NCBI GenBank assembly: GCA_963844575.1
Contig: CAWJOU010000005.1
Coordinates: forward strand, 372,001 to 436,000
From: DASZUK01 sp963844575
Lineage (GTDB): Bacteria; Actinomycetota; Acidimicrobiia; Acidimicrobiales; RAAP-2
DNA length: 64,000 nucleotides
Reading direction: 5' to 3'
Part shown: positions 1 through 8,850 of the stretch, one piece after another
How the letters are laid out: every line of letters begins with the position of its first letter
Position numbering within the stretch: the first letter of the stretch is position 1
Notes under the pieces: generated by a model
What the model was told of the DNA's origin: nothing
Seen by the model: the letters and a program-made list of their open reading frames with translations, nothing else
Databases searched by the model: none
Translations under genes and position numbers: made by a program

Positions 1-183
1 ATCACGAGCCGAAAGGCTGAACCCATCGAGGAGCTGCGACAACTTCCCACGTCGGGAGCCGTGGAGTGCTTGGAGCAGCCGCCAGTGACGGCTCGTCGGC
101 AACACCGCCTCATCGTCGGGGAGCTCCGCCGGCCACGCCCCGCTGGCCAACCGCACGGCCAGATACTCGTCAATGACGATCAC
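1..183 (-). CDS. Putative PIN-like toxin, N-terminal part only
   Basis: The frame starts with GTG at 183 and runs off the left edge after 61 codons. An in-frame stop at 187-189 leaves no start further upstream. The N-terminus VIVIDEYLAVRLASG (hydrophobic strand followed by D-E) resembles the opening of PIN/VapC-like ribonuclease toxins. Seventeen bases separate it from the small gene upstream, the usual antitoxin-then-toxin order. The remaining PIN acidic residues lie outside the window, so the family call is an inference. Confidence 0.45.
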   Translation of the reverse strand, partial: MIVIDEYLAVRLASGAWPAELPDDEAVLPTSRHWRLLQALHGSRRGKLSQLLDGFSLSARD

Positions 184-200
184 CGATCAGGACAGATAGG

Positions 201-398
201 TCAAACGTCGGCGTCAGCGCTACTATCGCCGTCCCCGAGCAACGGATCCGCGTCGCCGACCGCGTCAAGCGCTGCCTGGAATTCCTCCACCAGGTCGCCA
301 GTAGTCAGCCGACGCGCAAACTCCCGATCGGCCTCGGTAAACCTGGGGTCGCCCGCCCGGCGGCGGCGGTCTTCCAAGAGCTCCTCACCGATGCTCAT
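201..398 (-). CDS. Small acidic protein, putative antitoxin
   Basis: A 65-residue protein starting MSIGEELLEDRRRRAG, charged and predicted helical, with an Asp-rich tail. An upstream GTG at 422 would add eight residues, but GGAGGTGG lies just inside that extension and about 15 bases before the ATG at 398, so 398 is preferred. It precedes the PIN-like frame by 17 bases and is probably translated with it. I see no DNA-binding fold. The antitoxin role rests only on size, charge and position. Confidence 0.45.
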   Translation of the reverse strand: MSIGEELLEDRRRRAGDPRFTEADREFARRLTTGDLVEEFQAALDAVGDADPLLGDGDSSADADV

Positions 399-478
399 GT
401 CCAACAGTTTGCCACCTCCCACTGAAAGTGTGACACCGGCCGCCCGGCCGCCTCAGCGAAGAACGCCTCGCGGTCGAT

Positions 479-1207
479 TTAGTTCCGCTGGTCGCCCCCC
501 AGGACCGCCTCGGCCAAGAAGGCCAGCGCCACCCAGAGGGTATCGACGACGAAGGGGAGGACGAGCGCACCGTCGTCGTCGAACGCCTGGTCCGTGCCGG
601 GCACGGCCAGGCAAGCCCGGGAGACGACGATGGCTCCCAGGGACGAGAGCGCCTCGATCAGCTCGGCATGGGCCAGATGGGCGTCGGGGACGATGATGGT
701 GTTGAGGACCGCCACGGGCAGGCCGTCGAGCACGGTGGTGCCGGCCAGCCAGTCGACCAGCCGGCGGACCGGCTCGGCCATGTGGCCGGTCACCGGGGGG
801 CTGGCCACGATCACCCCGCTGGCTCGGGCCAGCGCCTCTTCCAGCCGCACCACCGGCGGCGGGCGCCGGCCGGCCGTCGTCCCGTAAGGGGGGATGCCGG
901 CCAGGCTCAGCTCGTGGTCGACCACGACCGTGGCCGGCGCCACGTCCGAGCTGCGGGCCAGCAGCCGGCTCTCCCCCGAGCCGGGATCGGGGTCGCCGGA
1001 GAGGGCCACGATGAGCGGTCGGCCTGTGTGGTTGAGCACGGGAGCTCTCAGGTGGTCGTCGTCGGGGTACAGATTTCGGTGCTGGCCCCCCGGGGGAGTA
1101 GGGGTGGGAGTGCGTAGGGGGGCCAGCACCTCACGAACCGCTCGGCGGTAGGGGGTGACACCCCCCGTCGCTTGACGGTTCCGTGACCTTGCCGCCGAGT
1201 AGGTCAT
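479..1207 (-). CDS. Flavodoxin-fold NAD(P)H-dependent reductase-like protein
   Basis: A 242-residue protein. After an arginine- and proline-rich N-terminal stretch of about 60 residues, LIVALSGDPDPGSGESR matches the phosphate-binding loop of NADPH-dependent FMN reductases (SsuE/chromate reductase group). ASGVIVASPPVTGHMAEPVR followed by LVDWLA matches the second flavin loop and helix (family form: ATPEYNGSIPGVLKNALDW). The usual Y-N pair in that loop is replaced by V-T-G-H, so flavin affinity or substrate may differ. AGGAG precedes the ATG at 1207. A role in flavin reduction follows from the family and is not shown here. It lies 16 bases downstream of the next gene, the repeat protein ending at 1224. 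Confidence 0.6.
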   Translation of the reverse strand: MTYSAARSRNRQATGGVTPYRRAVREVLAPLRTPTPTPPGGQHRNLYPDDDHLRAPVLNHTGRPLIVALSGDPDPGSGESRLLARSSDVAPATVVVDHELSLAGIPPYGTTAGRRPPPVVRLEEALARASGVIVASPPVTGHMAEPVRRLVDWLAGTTVLDGLPVAVLNTIIVPDAHLAHAELIEALSSLGAIVVSRACLAVPGTDQAFDDDGALVLPFVVDTLWVALAFLAEAVLGGDQRN

Positions 1208-1223
1208 GGTGTGCTCCTAACTG

Positions 1224-3098
1224 TTACGCCGCGGCGATCCCCACCACCGGGGCGTTGAGCGGCTTGCCGCCCATCGAGCCACTGAAGACGGCGTCGCCGA
1301 AGCTGAAGATGCCGCCGTCACTGGCCACCATCCAGTAGCCACCACCGTCGAGGGTGGTGGTCATGCCGACGATCGGCTGGTTGAGCGGCTTGCCGCCCAT
1401 CGAGCCGTAGTAGCCGGCTCCTCCGAAGGCGAAGATGCCGCCGTCGGAGGCCACCTGCCAGTTGCCGTCGAATGTGGGCGTGGCCGCCCCGCCGACGATC
1501 GGCTTGTTCAAGGCCTTGCCACCCATGCCGCCGTAGTGGCCGGCGAAGCCGAACGAGTAGACGGTGCCGTCGGCGCCGATCTCCCAGTAGCCGGTGCCTG
1601 TGGGGGCGGCGATCATCTGGACGATGGGGGCGCTGATCTTCTTGCCGCCCATCGAGCCGTAGAAGGGGGCGTTGCCGAAGGCGAACAGTCCGCCGTCACT
1701 GGCTACCTCCCAGTAGCCACCGCCGGTCGGGGTGGGGGCCATGGAGACGATCGGCTGGTTGAGCGGCTTGCCGCCCATCGAGCCATGGAAGCCCGCCCCT
1801 CCGAAGGCGAAGAGGCCACCGTCACTGGCCACCTCCCAATAGCCTGTGCCTGTCGGGGTGCCGGCGATGCCGACGATGGGCTGGTTGAGCGGCTTGCCGC
1901 CCATCGAGCCGTAGAAGGGGGCGCCGCCGAAGGCGAAGATGCCCCCGTCACTGGCCACCTCCCAGTAACCGGGTGCGGTGTAGGAGAACTGGTCCAAGAG
2001 ACCGGGGATCGAGGTGCCCTGGGCGTTGGTCAAGAGGATGTCGACCGTGCCGGTGCCCGGTGGCGAGACGGCGGTGATCTGGGTGGACGAGCTCTGGGTG
2101 AAGCTGGCCGCCGGGGTGCTGCCGAAGGCGACCCCGGTGATGTTTGTCATCTGCAGACCGGTGATGGTCACCGAGGTGCCCCCGGCTGGCGCCCCCTGGG
2201 CCGGGTTGACCCCGGTCACGATGGGGGCGTTGGTGTAGGTGTAGTGGTCTGTCGGGCCGAGCTTGGAGGTCCCGAAGGGCGTGGTCACCTGCACGTCGAC
2301 CTGACCGGCATTGCCCGGTGGGGCCACCACGGTCAGCAGGTTGGCTGTCTTGACCGAGATCGACGTGCCCGGGGTGGCGCCGAAGGCCACCGTGGAGGCC
2401 CCTGTCAAGAATGTGCCGACCACGGTCACCGTGTTGCCGCCAGCCAAGGGACCCGAGTTGGGCAGCACGGCCGAGACGGCGGTCTGGGGGGCGGCCACAC
2501 TGGTCGAGGCGACGACCGTCGCCGGGTTGGTGCAGTTGAGGTGGACGGTGCCGACACCGGCCACCTTGAGGGTCAAGGTGCCGATGGTGCCGATGGAGAC
2601 CGAGGCGTTGCCGGCCGCGTTGCCGGCGGTGAAGCTGATCGGCGAGCCGGTGGCGTCGAGCAGCGTGCCGGGCGCCGGTGTGCCGATGTGGGTGGGCGCC
2701 ACGGTCAGGCTGCCTGTCGTGGTGGCCGGGGTGGCCCCGGTGGCGGTGAAGGTCGTCTGGTATGTGCCTGTGATTGTCTGGTTGGCCGCCGCCCGGAAGA
2801 GCGGGCTTGTCGGCAGGGTGACCTTGAGGCCGACGTTGGTCAACGAGAACGACTTGCCCGGTGTGACGCTGGCCGGCAGGGAGCCGGTGGCCACGGTGCC
2901 GGGGATTGTGAAGTGTGTGTGTGTCAGCGTGCAGCCCAGCGTGAAGCCGGCGCTGTCGGCTCCGGCCTGGGCGACCGGTCCGGCGGCCAGGCCGGCCACC
3001 GAGACCAGGCCGAGGGTGGTGCCTCCGGCCAGCACGGCCAGTCCCCCGGCGCACAGCGTGCGGACTAGGCGATGACTTCTCGTCGATCCTCGTTGCAA
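1224..3098 (-). CDS. Secreted TIG-domain protein with six 42-residue repeats
   Basis: A 624-residue protein with a TTG start at 3098, preceded by GAGGGGACGAA; the paralogue at 55965-57824 has the same start context. Residues 1 to about 45 form a signal peptide with a hydrophobic core (LAVLAGGTTLGLVSVAGL). Residues 50-200 are an all-beta region with few Cys. Two TIG/IPT domains follow, marked by VLPNSGPLAGGNTVTVVG and VNPAQGAPAGGTSVTITG. The C-terminus is six tandem 42-residue units of the form GYWEVASDGGIFAFG..FYGSMGGKPLNQPIVGIA, ending in VVGIAAA. Six WD-like units suggest a ring or beta-propeller displayed outside the cell; this fold is inferred. The protein is probably surface-located or released, with binding rather than catalytic roles. 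No anchoring motif is visible. Confidence 0.85.
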   Translation of the reverse strand: MQRGSTRSHRLVRTLCAGGLAVLAGGTTLGLVSVAGLAAGPVAQAGADSAGFTLGCTLTHTHFTIPGTVATGSLPASVTPGKSFSLTNVGLKVTLPTSPLFRAAANQTITGTYQTTFTATGATPATTTGSLTVAPTHIGTPAPGTLLDATGSPISFTAGNAAGNASVSIGTIGTLTLKVAGVGTVHLNCTNPATVVASTSVAAPQTAVSAVLPNSGPLAGGNTVTVVGTFLTGASTVAFGATPGTSISVKTANLLTVVAPPGNAGQVDVQVTTPFGTSKLGPTDHYTYTNAPIVTGVNPAQGAPAGGTSVTITGLQMTNITGVAFGSTPAASFTQSSSTQITAVSPPGTGTVDILLTNAQGTSIPGLLDQFSYTAPGYWEVASDGGIFAFGGAPFYGSMGGKPLNQPIVGIAGTPTGTGYWEVASDGGLFAFGGAGFHGSMGGKPLNQPIVSMAPTPTGGGYWEVASDGGLFAFGNAPFYGSMGGKKISAPIVQMIAAPTGTGYWEIGADGTVYSFGFAGHYGGMGGKALNKPIVGGAATPTFDGNWQVASDGGIFAFGGAGYYGSMGGKPLNQPIVGMTTTLDGGGYWMVASDGGIFSFGDAVFSGSMGGKPLNAPVVGIAAA

Positions 3099-3153
3099 CA
3101 GTTCGTCCCCTCGTGTTCCTGGTCGTGCTTTGGTTTCGTTCTTGTGTGGCCCA

Positions 3154-3186
3154 GGACTACGGCCGGCGGCGGTCCGGCCGTAGTCC
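3154..3186 (-). terminator. Perfect palindrome downstream of the 1.3-kDa-residue repeat gene
   Basis: Two 13-base arms, GGACTACGGCCGG and CCGGCCGTAGTCC, around a 7-base loop, 48 bases past the stop of the gene ending at 3234. There is no U-tract. Nearly identical palindromes lie after the homologous genes at 60321-60355 and 61025-61059, which supports a transcript-end function. Confidence 0.6.
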
Positions 3187-3233
3187 CAGAACCTCTGGTG
3201 CGCCCTCTCTCGTCAGTCCTTCCGAGTGGTCGG

Positions 3234-6200
3234 CTAGTCCGACATGGCGACGATGGTGGCTGTCTGGGCCAGGGCTGTGCCGGCCGAGGTGGCGTCGCCG
3301 AACTGGAACACCTGGCCGTTGGCTCCCGTCTCCCAGTAGCCGCCGTTGTCGGCGGTGGGCACCAGGCTGACGATGGAGGCCGAGGTGGTGCCGGCAACCG
3401 TGCCGTGGAAGCCGGCGCTGCCGAAGGCGAAGACCCCGCCGTCACTGGCCACCAGCCAGTAGCCGGCGCCGTTGTTGGTCGAGGCCATGCCGACGATCGG
3501 CTTGTTGAGCTTCAGCGAACCGGTCGAGCCGGAGAAGGCGGCGTCGCCGAAGCTGAAGATGCCGCCGTCGGAGGCCACCTCCCAGTAGCCCTTGCCATCC
3601 GGCGTCGAAGCGATGCCCACGATCGGCTGGTTGAGCGGCTTGCCGCCCATCGAGCCGTAGAAGGCAGCGTCGCCGAAGGCGAAGATGCCACCGTCGGAGG
3701 CCACCTCCCAGTAGCCCTTGCCATCGGGGGTGGAGGCGATGCCGACGATCGGCTGGTTCAAGGGCTTCCCGCCCATCGAGCCGTAGAAGGCGGCATTGCC
3801 GAAGCTGAAGATGCCGCCGTCGGAGGCCACCAGCCAGTAGCCGCCGTCACCGGGCGTGGTGGCGACACCCACGATCGGCTTGTTGAGGGCCTGGCCGCCC
3901 ATCGAGCCGTAGAAGGGGGCATTGCCGTAGGAGTAGACCGACCCGTTGGCAGCGACCAGGTGATAGCCACCGGTGGTGGTGACCGGGGTGGTTGTCGTTG
4001 TTGTGTGCGGCGGGGGCGGCGGGGGCGGCGTGGTGGTCACCGTCAGGGTGGCGGCGTTGGACGTGGCCGTGCCGAGGCCGTTGGTGAACACCGCCCGGTA
4101 TTGGGTGCCGTTGCCGGCGCTGGCCGGCGAGGTGTAGGTGCTGGTCAGTGTTGTGGCCGAGGCGAAGGTGTTCTTCGGCGCCCCCGGCGCGTTCGACCAC
4201 GAAGCGCCGCCGTCGGTCGACGTCTGCCACTGGACGCTGAGCACCGTGCCGGTGGCCTTGGCACTGAAGGTGGCGGTGCTCCCGGCAGCAACGGTCTGGT
4301 TGGCCGGCTGAGCGACCACGCTGGGCGGCGAGACGACCACCAGCGTCGCCGCGTTGGTCGTGGCGGTGCCGCCACTGTTGGTGAAGACCGCCCGGTACTG
4401 GTGACCGTTGTCGGCCGCCGTGGTAACCGGGATGGCGTAGGTGGTGCCGGTGGCTCCGGTGATTGTCGACCAGGTCGAGCCGTTGGTCGAGACCTGCCAC
4501 TGGACGGTGGGCGTCGGCGTGCCCGTGGCGGCCGCGCTGAAGCTCGCCGTCTGGCCGGCCGTGACTGTCTGGTGGGCCGGCTGGGTGATCACCACCGGTG
4601 CCGCGGTGGCTGTGTAGGTCAGTGTGTTCGACACGGCCACCGGCACGATGCCGGCCCAGGTGGCCCGGTAGGTGTGGGCGCCAGCCGTCGGGGCGACTAC
4701 CAGGGCGGCCGTGCCGTTAGCGACGGGGACGGTGCCGATATTTGTCGTCGTTGTCCCGTGGACCTCGAAGAAGTTGACCTGGCCACCGTTGGAAGCCGGG
4801 CCCACCGTGGCCGTCAGCGTCACGGGCGTTCCCGCGGCCACCGGGCTGGCCGGACTCCCGGCCAGCGTCACTCCGGACACCGTGACCGAACCCAACACCA
4901 CCGGGGTCGGGTTCGCCGTGCAGCTGAAGCGAAGGCCGTCTTGGACGAACGACAACGAGGTGACCGCCACCGGGACCACCGTGCCCGGAGGACCATTGAC
5001 TGTCGTCACCGTGCCGGTCAACCCGGTCCAACTGGAGGTGACGATGCCCCCAGCTCTGGTCGGAGAAATCGAAGGGGCGGCGATGCTGCCGCCGGGGGAG
5101 AACCCGATCAAGGCTGTGCTGAGCGTTGTTGTTGTTGTCGGCCCGGTGTGCGGGTCGGTGTGGAGCACGACCTGGAGGCCGCTGACCGTGGCCTGTTTGG
5201 TGTTCGAGGTGGTCGGCACGGTGCCCGAGGCCACCACCGAGGCGTCGATCACCGAGTGGACGGCGCTGTTGCAGACGAAGGCCGTGCCCGGGGCGGCGGT
5301 GGTGACGGTGAAGGTCGTTGTGACCTGGCCGGCGTTGTAGATGCTGCTGCCGCCGTACTTGACCTCGAGGGTGTGACTACCAGGGGCTAGTCCTGCCGTC
5401 GAGGGCCGGGCCTCTGTGAAGGCGGCCGTACCGGCCTTCACCGGCGATGTGGGAGTGACGTGCCCGTCGATCAGGAATGTCACTGTCCCGGTGACCTGGG
5501 GGTAATAAATTGTGTGCGGTGTTGTTGTCGCCGGGTGGGCGATTGTCGGGTGCACCGGGACCACGTACCCCTCGGGGATGGCTGTCGACGGCGGTGTCGC
5601 CGTTACCGTCACTGTGAACTTGGTGGCCGGGAGAGCCGTGAGGGTCCCCTTGGCATAGGGGCCGTGGAGCGGCACTGTGGCTGTTGTCGCCGCTGTGAAC
5701 GGCGCCACGATCGTCGACCCGCTGACCGTCTGGAGGGAAACGACGAATGTCTGGGGCCCGACGTTGGCGTTGGCGGCGTAGGAGATCTCGAAGGGGATGA
5801 CCATGGGCTGCCCGTCGGCCGGTAGGGCGAACGAGGCGGCGCTGTTGCACGCCCCGCTTGTGCCCTTGAAGGTCCCGGTGATCTGCTTCCGACCGGTGAG
5901 GGTGACCGGGCACCAGGTATGGGCCGAGTTCTCGTAGGACAAGGTGACCTGTGTGGCCCTGAGTCCCGAGATGCCGTTCATCCGCAGCTGCAGCCACACA
6001 CTGTTGAACCCCTCGCCGGTGGTGGGGTTTGTGATCACCACCGAGAAGGGGGTCGGCGTGGCCGAGCCCCTCGTGGCCGACAGCGCGGTTGTGCTCAGCC
6101 CGACGGTCGGCTTGGGCTGGACGACGTACGGCCGAGGCGCCGACGTGCTGGTCGCGTACGTTGTGTCCCCCGAGTAGACGGCGGTCAGCGTCTGGCCGGT

Positions 6201-7103
6201 CACCGTCGGCAGGGTGGTCGTGGTGACACTGGCCGTGCCGGCGGCCAGGGTTTGGGTGGCCCCGATCTGGGTGCTCCCGACCATGAACTTGACCGTCCCG
6301 GTGGCTTTTGTGGCCAACTGGCCGCCCGAGGTCACGGTGGCGGTGAGGGTGACCGACGTCCCGGCCAGCACCGGGCTTGTCGGGGTGACCGCCAGGGTCG
6401 TGGTGGTCGGAGCAGCCGGCGGCGGCGGCGGTACCAGTGTGCCCTGCAGGGTCAGGCTCATGACGTTGCCGGTGGACCCGGCGAAGCGGGTGTCGAGCGA
6501 TGTCTTGGCCAACCCGCATGTTGTAAAGAGGGGGATGACGAAGTTGGTCTGTGAGATGGTGGCCGTGTGGGTGGTCGAGTCGTAGTGGCCTGTCAGGTTG
6601 ACGTGGATCGGCTCGGACGTGCAGTGCTCGGTCACCGGGGAATGGATTGTGACCAGCGCCGACAGTGTGTCGGTGATCCGGAGCGTCCCTGTGTAGCTCA
6701 ACAGCCCGGTAGCCGTACCGGCCGTGACCTGACGGATGAAGATTGTCTCTGTGCTGTGTGTGTTGGTGGTGTGGTAGGGGCTGAGGCTGATGGTCGCCCC
6801 GCTGATCACCCCGGTTGTGTGGTCCTCGGACCCGGCCAGCGAGCCCGGCGGGGGCAGGGTGGCCGGCGGGTTGCTGTGGACCCCGAACTCCCCGGCCGTC
6901 ATGTTCATTGTGAACGGCGTTGTGGCCGCCGAGGCGACGGTGGCCGACAGGCCGACGAACGAGCCGGCGACGATGGCCACGGTCGCCAGGCCGGCCACCC
7001 ACTTGCGCACGCCTGGAACAGTGGCTCCCGCCACCTGGCGGGCTTCTCCGGACACCTCCGCTTGCTGCGAAGTCCGAACGCGACGAAACACGGCGCGAAG
7101 CAC
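3234..7103 (-). CDS. Giant secreted Ig-like protein with six C-terminal 42-residue repeats
   Basis: About 1289 residues from GTG 7103, which has GGAGG 11 bases upstream; a GTG at 7112 is too close to that site and an ATG at 7157 lacks one. The signal peptide core is WVAGLATVAIVAGSFVGL with cleavage near TVASA. The mature region contains beta-sandwich modules: an N-terminal domain with paired Cys, a bacterial Ig-like domain (TTTTLAVTPTSPVLAGTSVT), further Ig-like domains with YSGDTTY and YGGSSIYNAG signatures, and two I-set-like domains (TVQWQVSTNGSTWSTITG; QYRAVFTNGLGTATSNAAT). A proline and threonine hinge leads to six 42-residue repeats. It shares its N-terminal two thirds with the glycine-rich protein at 52642-55779 and its C-terminus with the gene at 61108. 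Likely an extracellular adhesive or structural protein; inference. Confidence 0.85.
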   Translation of the reverse strand: MLRAVFRRVRTSQQAEVSGEARQVAGATVPGVRKWVAGLATVAIVAGSFVGLSATVASAATTPFTMNMTAGEFGVHSNPPATLPPPGSLAGSEDHTTGVISGATISLSPYHTTNTHSTETIFIRQVTAGTATGLLSYTGTLRITDTLSALVTIHSPVTEHCTSEPIHVNLTGHYDSTTHTATISQTNFVIPLFTTCGLAKTSLDTRFAGSTGNVMSLTLQGTLVPPPPPAAPTTTTLAVTPTSPVLAGTSVTLTATVTSGGQLATKATGTVKFMVGSTQIGATQTLAAGTASVTTTTLPTVTGQTLTAVYSGDTTYATSTSAPRPYVVQPKPTVGLSTTALSATRGSATPTPFSVVITNPTTGEGFNSVWLQLRMNGISGLRATQVTLSYENSAHTWCPVTLTGRKQITGTFKGTSGACNSAASFALPADGQPMVIPFEISYAANANVGPQTFVVSLQTVSGSTIVAPFTAATTATVPLHGPYAKGTLTALPATKFTVTVTATPPSTAIPEGYVVPVHPTIAHPATTTPHTIYYPQVTGTVTFLIDGHVTPTSPVKAGTAAFTEARPSTAGLAPGSHTLEVKYGGSSIYNAGQVTTTFTVTTAAPGTAFVCNSAVHSVIDASVVASGTVPTTSNTKQATVSGLQVVLHTDPHTGPTTTTTLSTALIGFSPGGSIAAPSISPTRAGGIVTSSWTGLTGTVTTVNGPPGTVVPVAVTSLSFVQDGLRFSCTANPTPVVLGSVTVSGVTLAGSPASPVAAGTPVTLTATVGPASNGGQVNFFEVHGTTTTNIGTVPVANGTAALVVAPTAGAHTYRATWAGIVPVAVSNTLTYTATAAPVVITQPAHQTVTAGQTASFSAAATGTPTPTVQWQVSTNGSTWSTITGATGTTYAIPVTTAADNGHQYRAVFTNSGGTATTNAATLVVVSPPSVVAQPANQTVAAGSTATFSAKATGTVLSVQWQTSTDGGASWSNAPGAPKNTFASATTLTSTYTSPASAGNGTQYRAVFTNGLGTATSNAATLTVTTTPPPPPPPHTTTTTTPVTTTGGYHLVAANGSVYSYGNAPFYGSMGGQALNKPIVGVATTPGDGGYWLVASDGGIFSFGNAAFYGSMGGKPLNQPIVGIASTPDGKGYWEVASDGGIFAFGDAAFYGSMGGKPLNQPIVGIASTPDGKGYWEVASDGGIFSFGDAAFSGSTGSLKLNKPIVGMASTNNGAGYWLVASDGGVFAFGSAGFHGTVAGTTSASIVSLVPTADNGGYWETGANGQVFQFGDATSAGTALAQTATIVAMSD

Positions 7104-7426
7104 TACAAGCACCCCCTCCGTCGGCACCGAGGCGCCGATCCCCTTGACTGGCCACAACGACCACTTCTCCTGGAATGACCCAGGTGAAGTAATGGTAATC
7201 TCAGTTTTCCGTTGAAGTCAAGGGGCGGGCGGGAAATTTCATCTCCGTCATTCGGTACCGTCCGTTGGACGAACCCCGGTGTCGACCGCCGGCCACCACC
7301 CTAGGCTCGTCGCTTCGGAAGATGGCGTTACCGAGGGGGTTCGCGCCGACGACCCGGACGGTCGGACTGGACCGCCCGCCGAGGTCGTCGGACCACTTAT
7401 GAGCTGGTACTTTTCAACGACGCAGG

Positions 7427-7502
7427 GGGCCGCTAGCTCATCGGGAAGAGCAGGAGACTTTTAATCTCAAGGTGCCGGGATCGAGACCCGGGCGGCCCAC
7501 CA
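7427..7502 (+). tRNA. tRNA-Lys(TTT)
   Basis: The acceptor stem GGGCCGC pairs perfectly with GCGGCCC at 7492-7498, followed by A and an encoded CCA (7500-7502). The anticodon loop CTTTTAA gives anticodon TTT. The T arm has GGGATCGAGACCC. The outermost anticodon-stem pair (27:43) is G.A. No integrase gene or attachment duplication is seen next to it. Confidence 0.9.
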
Positions 7503-7576
7503 TCCCCCACCATCAGGCGCGATGCGCGGCGCCGACCATCTCCTCCGTCACGGCTGATCGGTGACACGATCAGCGG

Positions 7577-8428
7577 ATGACGGTGGCGTTCGCAGTGCTC
7601 GCGGCGTTCGCCAACGCGGTCGTCGTCGTCACGCAGCACACCGCGAGCACGAGCGCGCCGGAGGGGACGACCGGCCTGCGCCTCATCGGCTACCTCGTCC
7701 GCAACCCGCTCTGGCTGCTCGGCTGGATCGCGCTGATCGCCGCGTTCGTCTTCCAGGCGGTCGCGCTCCACGCCGGCGAGCTGTCGGTCGTCCAACCGCT
7801 GCTCGTCATCGAGCTCGTCTTCGCGCTCGTCCTGCGCCAGCTCTGGCTGCGCCAGTCGATCGCGCTCTACGCGTGGGCGTCGGCCGCGGTCATCTGCGCG
7901 GGCCTCGCGGTCTTCGTCGCGACGGCGGAGCCGCATGGCGGCGGGACGACACCGTCGTCGGCGGACTGGGTCGGGGTCGTCGTCGCGTGCGGCGGCGCGG
8001 CGGCCATCCTGGCGGTGCTGGCGCAGCGGGGGTCGCCGATCTGGCGGGCCGCGCTGTTCGGCACGGCCGCGGCGATCGTCTGGGCGCTCGAGGCGACGTT
8101 CATCAAGACGGCGACGGACACGATCACGCAGCACGGGATCGGCGGCGCGTTCGCGCACTGGCCGATCTACGCAATGGCGGTCGGCGGCATCGCGGGCGTC
8201 GTGCTCGAGCAGGCCGCGCTCCACGTCGGCCCGATCAGCGTCTCGCAACCGCTGATGGTCATCGTCGACCCGGTCGTCAGCATCGCGCTCGGCGTCTGGT
8301 TGTTCCGCGAGCAGTTCACGCACGACCCGGTCGTGCTCGCGGTCGCCGCGGTCTCGTTCGTCGCGGTCGGCATCGGCGTCGTCGGGCTCGTCCGCACCGC
8401 GCCGGAGACGGTCAGCCAGCCGACCTGA
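7577..8428 (+). CDS. DMT-superfamily transporter-like membrane protein
   Basis: A 283-residue protein with about nine hydrophobic segments. The repeated arrangement (LSVVQPLLVIELVFALVLRQ in the first half, ISVSQPLMVIVDPVVSIALG in the second) is the two-fold repeat of EamA/NIPA-type drug/metabolite transporters. The acidic or helix-breaking residues within the Q-P-L motifs are typical of the NIPA-like branch. The protein sits in the cytoplasmic membrane; the substrate cannot be read from sequence. ATG 7577 follows tRNA-Lys by 74 bases and the gene stands alone. Confidence 0.75.
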   Translation: MTVAFAVLAAFANAVVVVTQHTASTSAPEGTTGLRLIGYLVRNPLWLLGWIALIAAFVFQAVALHAGELSVVQPLLVIELVFALVLRQLWLRQSIALYAWASAAVICAGLAVFVATAEPHGGGTTPSSADWVGVVVACGGAAAILAVLAQRGSPIWRAALFGTAAAIVWALEATFIKTATDTITQHGIGGAFAHWPIYAMAVGGIAGVVLEQAALHVGPISVSQPLMVIVDPVVSIALGVWLFREQFTHDPVVLAVAAVSFVAVGIGVVGLVRTAPETVSQPT

Positions 8429-8504
8429 CCCCGGCCGACGCCAGCCCACGCTTCGAGACGCATCAGCGACGGCTCGAGGGGAGCGTCCTCACCAACCGTC
8501 CCGA

Positions 8505-8850
8505 CTACAACCAGTCAATGACTGACAGGCGCTCCCGCACGTCATCGAAAGTGGGTCGGGGTGCGCCTGGAAAACAGAGCTCGTCCATGGTCCGTTGGAA
8601 CGCAGATCCGATGCGATCGGCCATGGTGTCGTCGATCGATGTCTTCGGAGAACCGGCGGATGATGCGCCAGCCCTTGGAGAGGCTGGTGCCGCCCTTGAA
8701 GAGCACCGATGTCCGGTGCCGGGCGGCGAGCGTCCGCAGGACCTCGGTCACCCAGTAGTCCTTCTCCAACTGGCGGACGGTGAGGCCCAACGACCCGGCG
8801 GAAACGTCGAGCGCATCCCTGAGATCGGAAGGCTTCTCCCGAAGCTTCAT
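8505..8850 (-). pseudogene. AbiEii-type nucleotidyltransferase toxin, internally deleted
   Basis: The ATG at 8850 overlaps the antitoxin stop (ATGA). The first 75 codons read KDYWVTEVLR, LFKGGTSLSKGW and RFSEDID, the nucleotidyltransferase signature (G-G-T-S ... D-x-D region) of AbiEii toxins. The frame then breaks near 8630. In another frame a segment ending TFDDVRERLSVIDWL and stop at 8505 matches the C-terminal tail of the family. The normal middle (about 150 or more residues) is missing, so the toxin should be inactive while its antitoxin stays intact. Confidence 0.7.

Noticed and set aside
1240..1960. Regularly spaced DNA repeats of about 126 bp that could suggest a CRISPR-like array
   Set aside because: The spacing equals 42 codons, the variation follows codon positions, and the frame stays open; these are protein repeats.
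1536..5390. Long plus-strand reading frames (510 and 772 codons) opposite the repeat-protein genes
   Set aside because: They are mirror frames of GC-rich repeated codons, with Arg/Gly/Ala-rich products, no ribosome sites, and they run across the boundaries of the real genes on the minus strand.
7427..7502. tRNA-Lys as an attachment site of an integrated element
   Set aside because: No integrase gene and no repeat of the tRNA 3' end were seen downstream.
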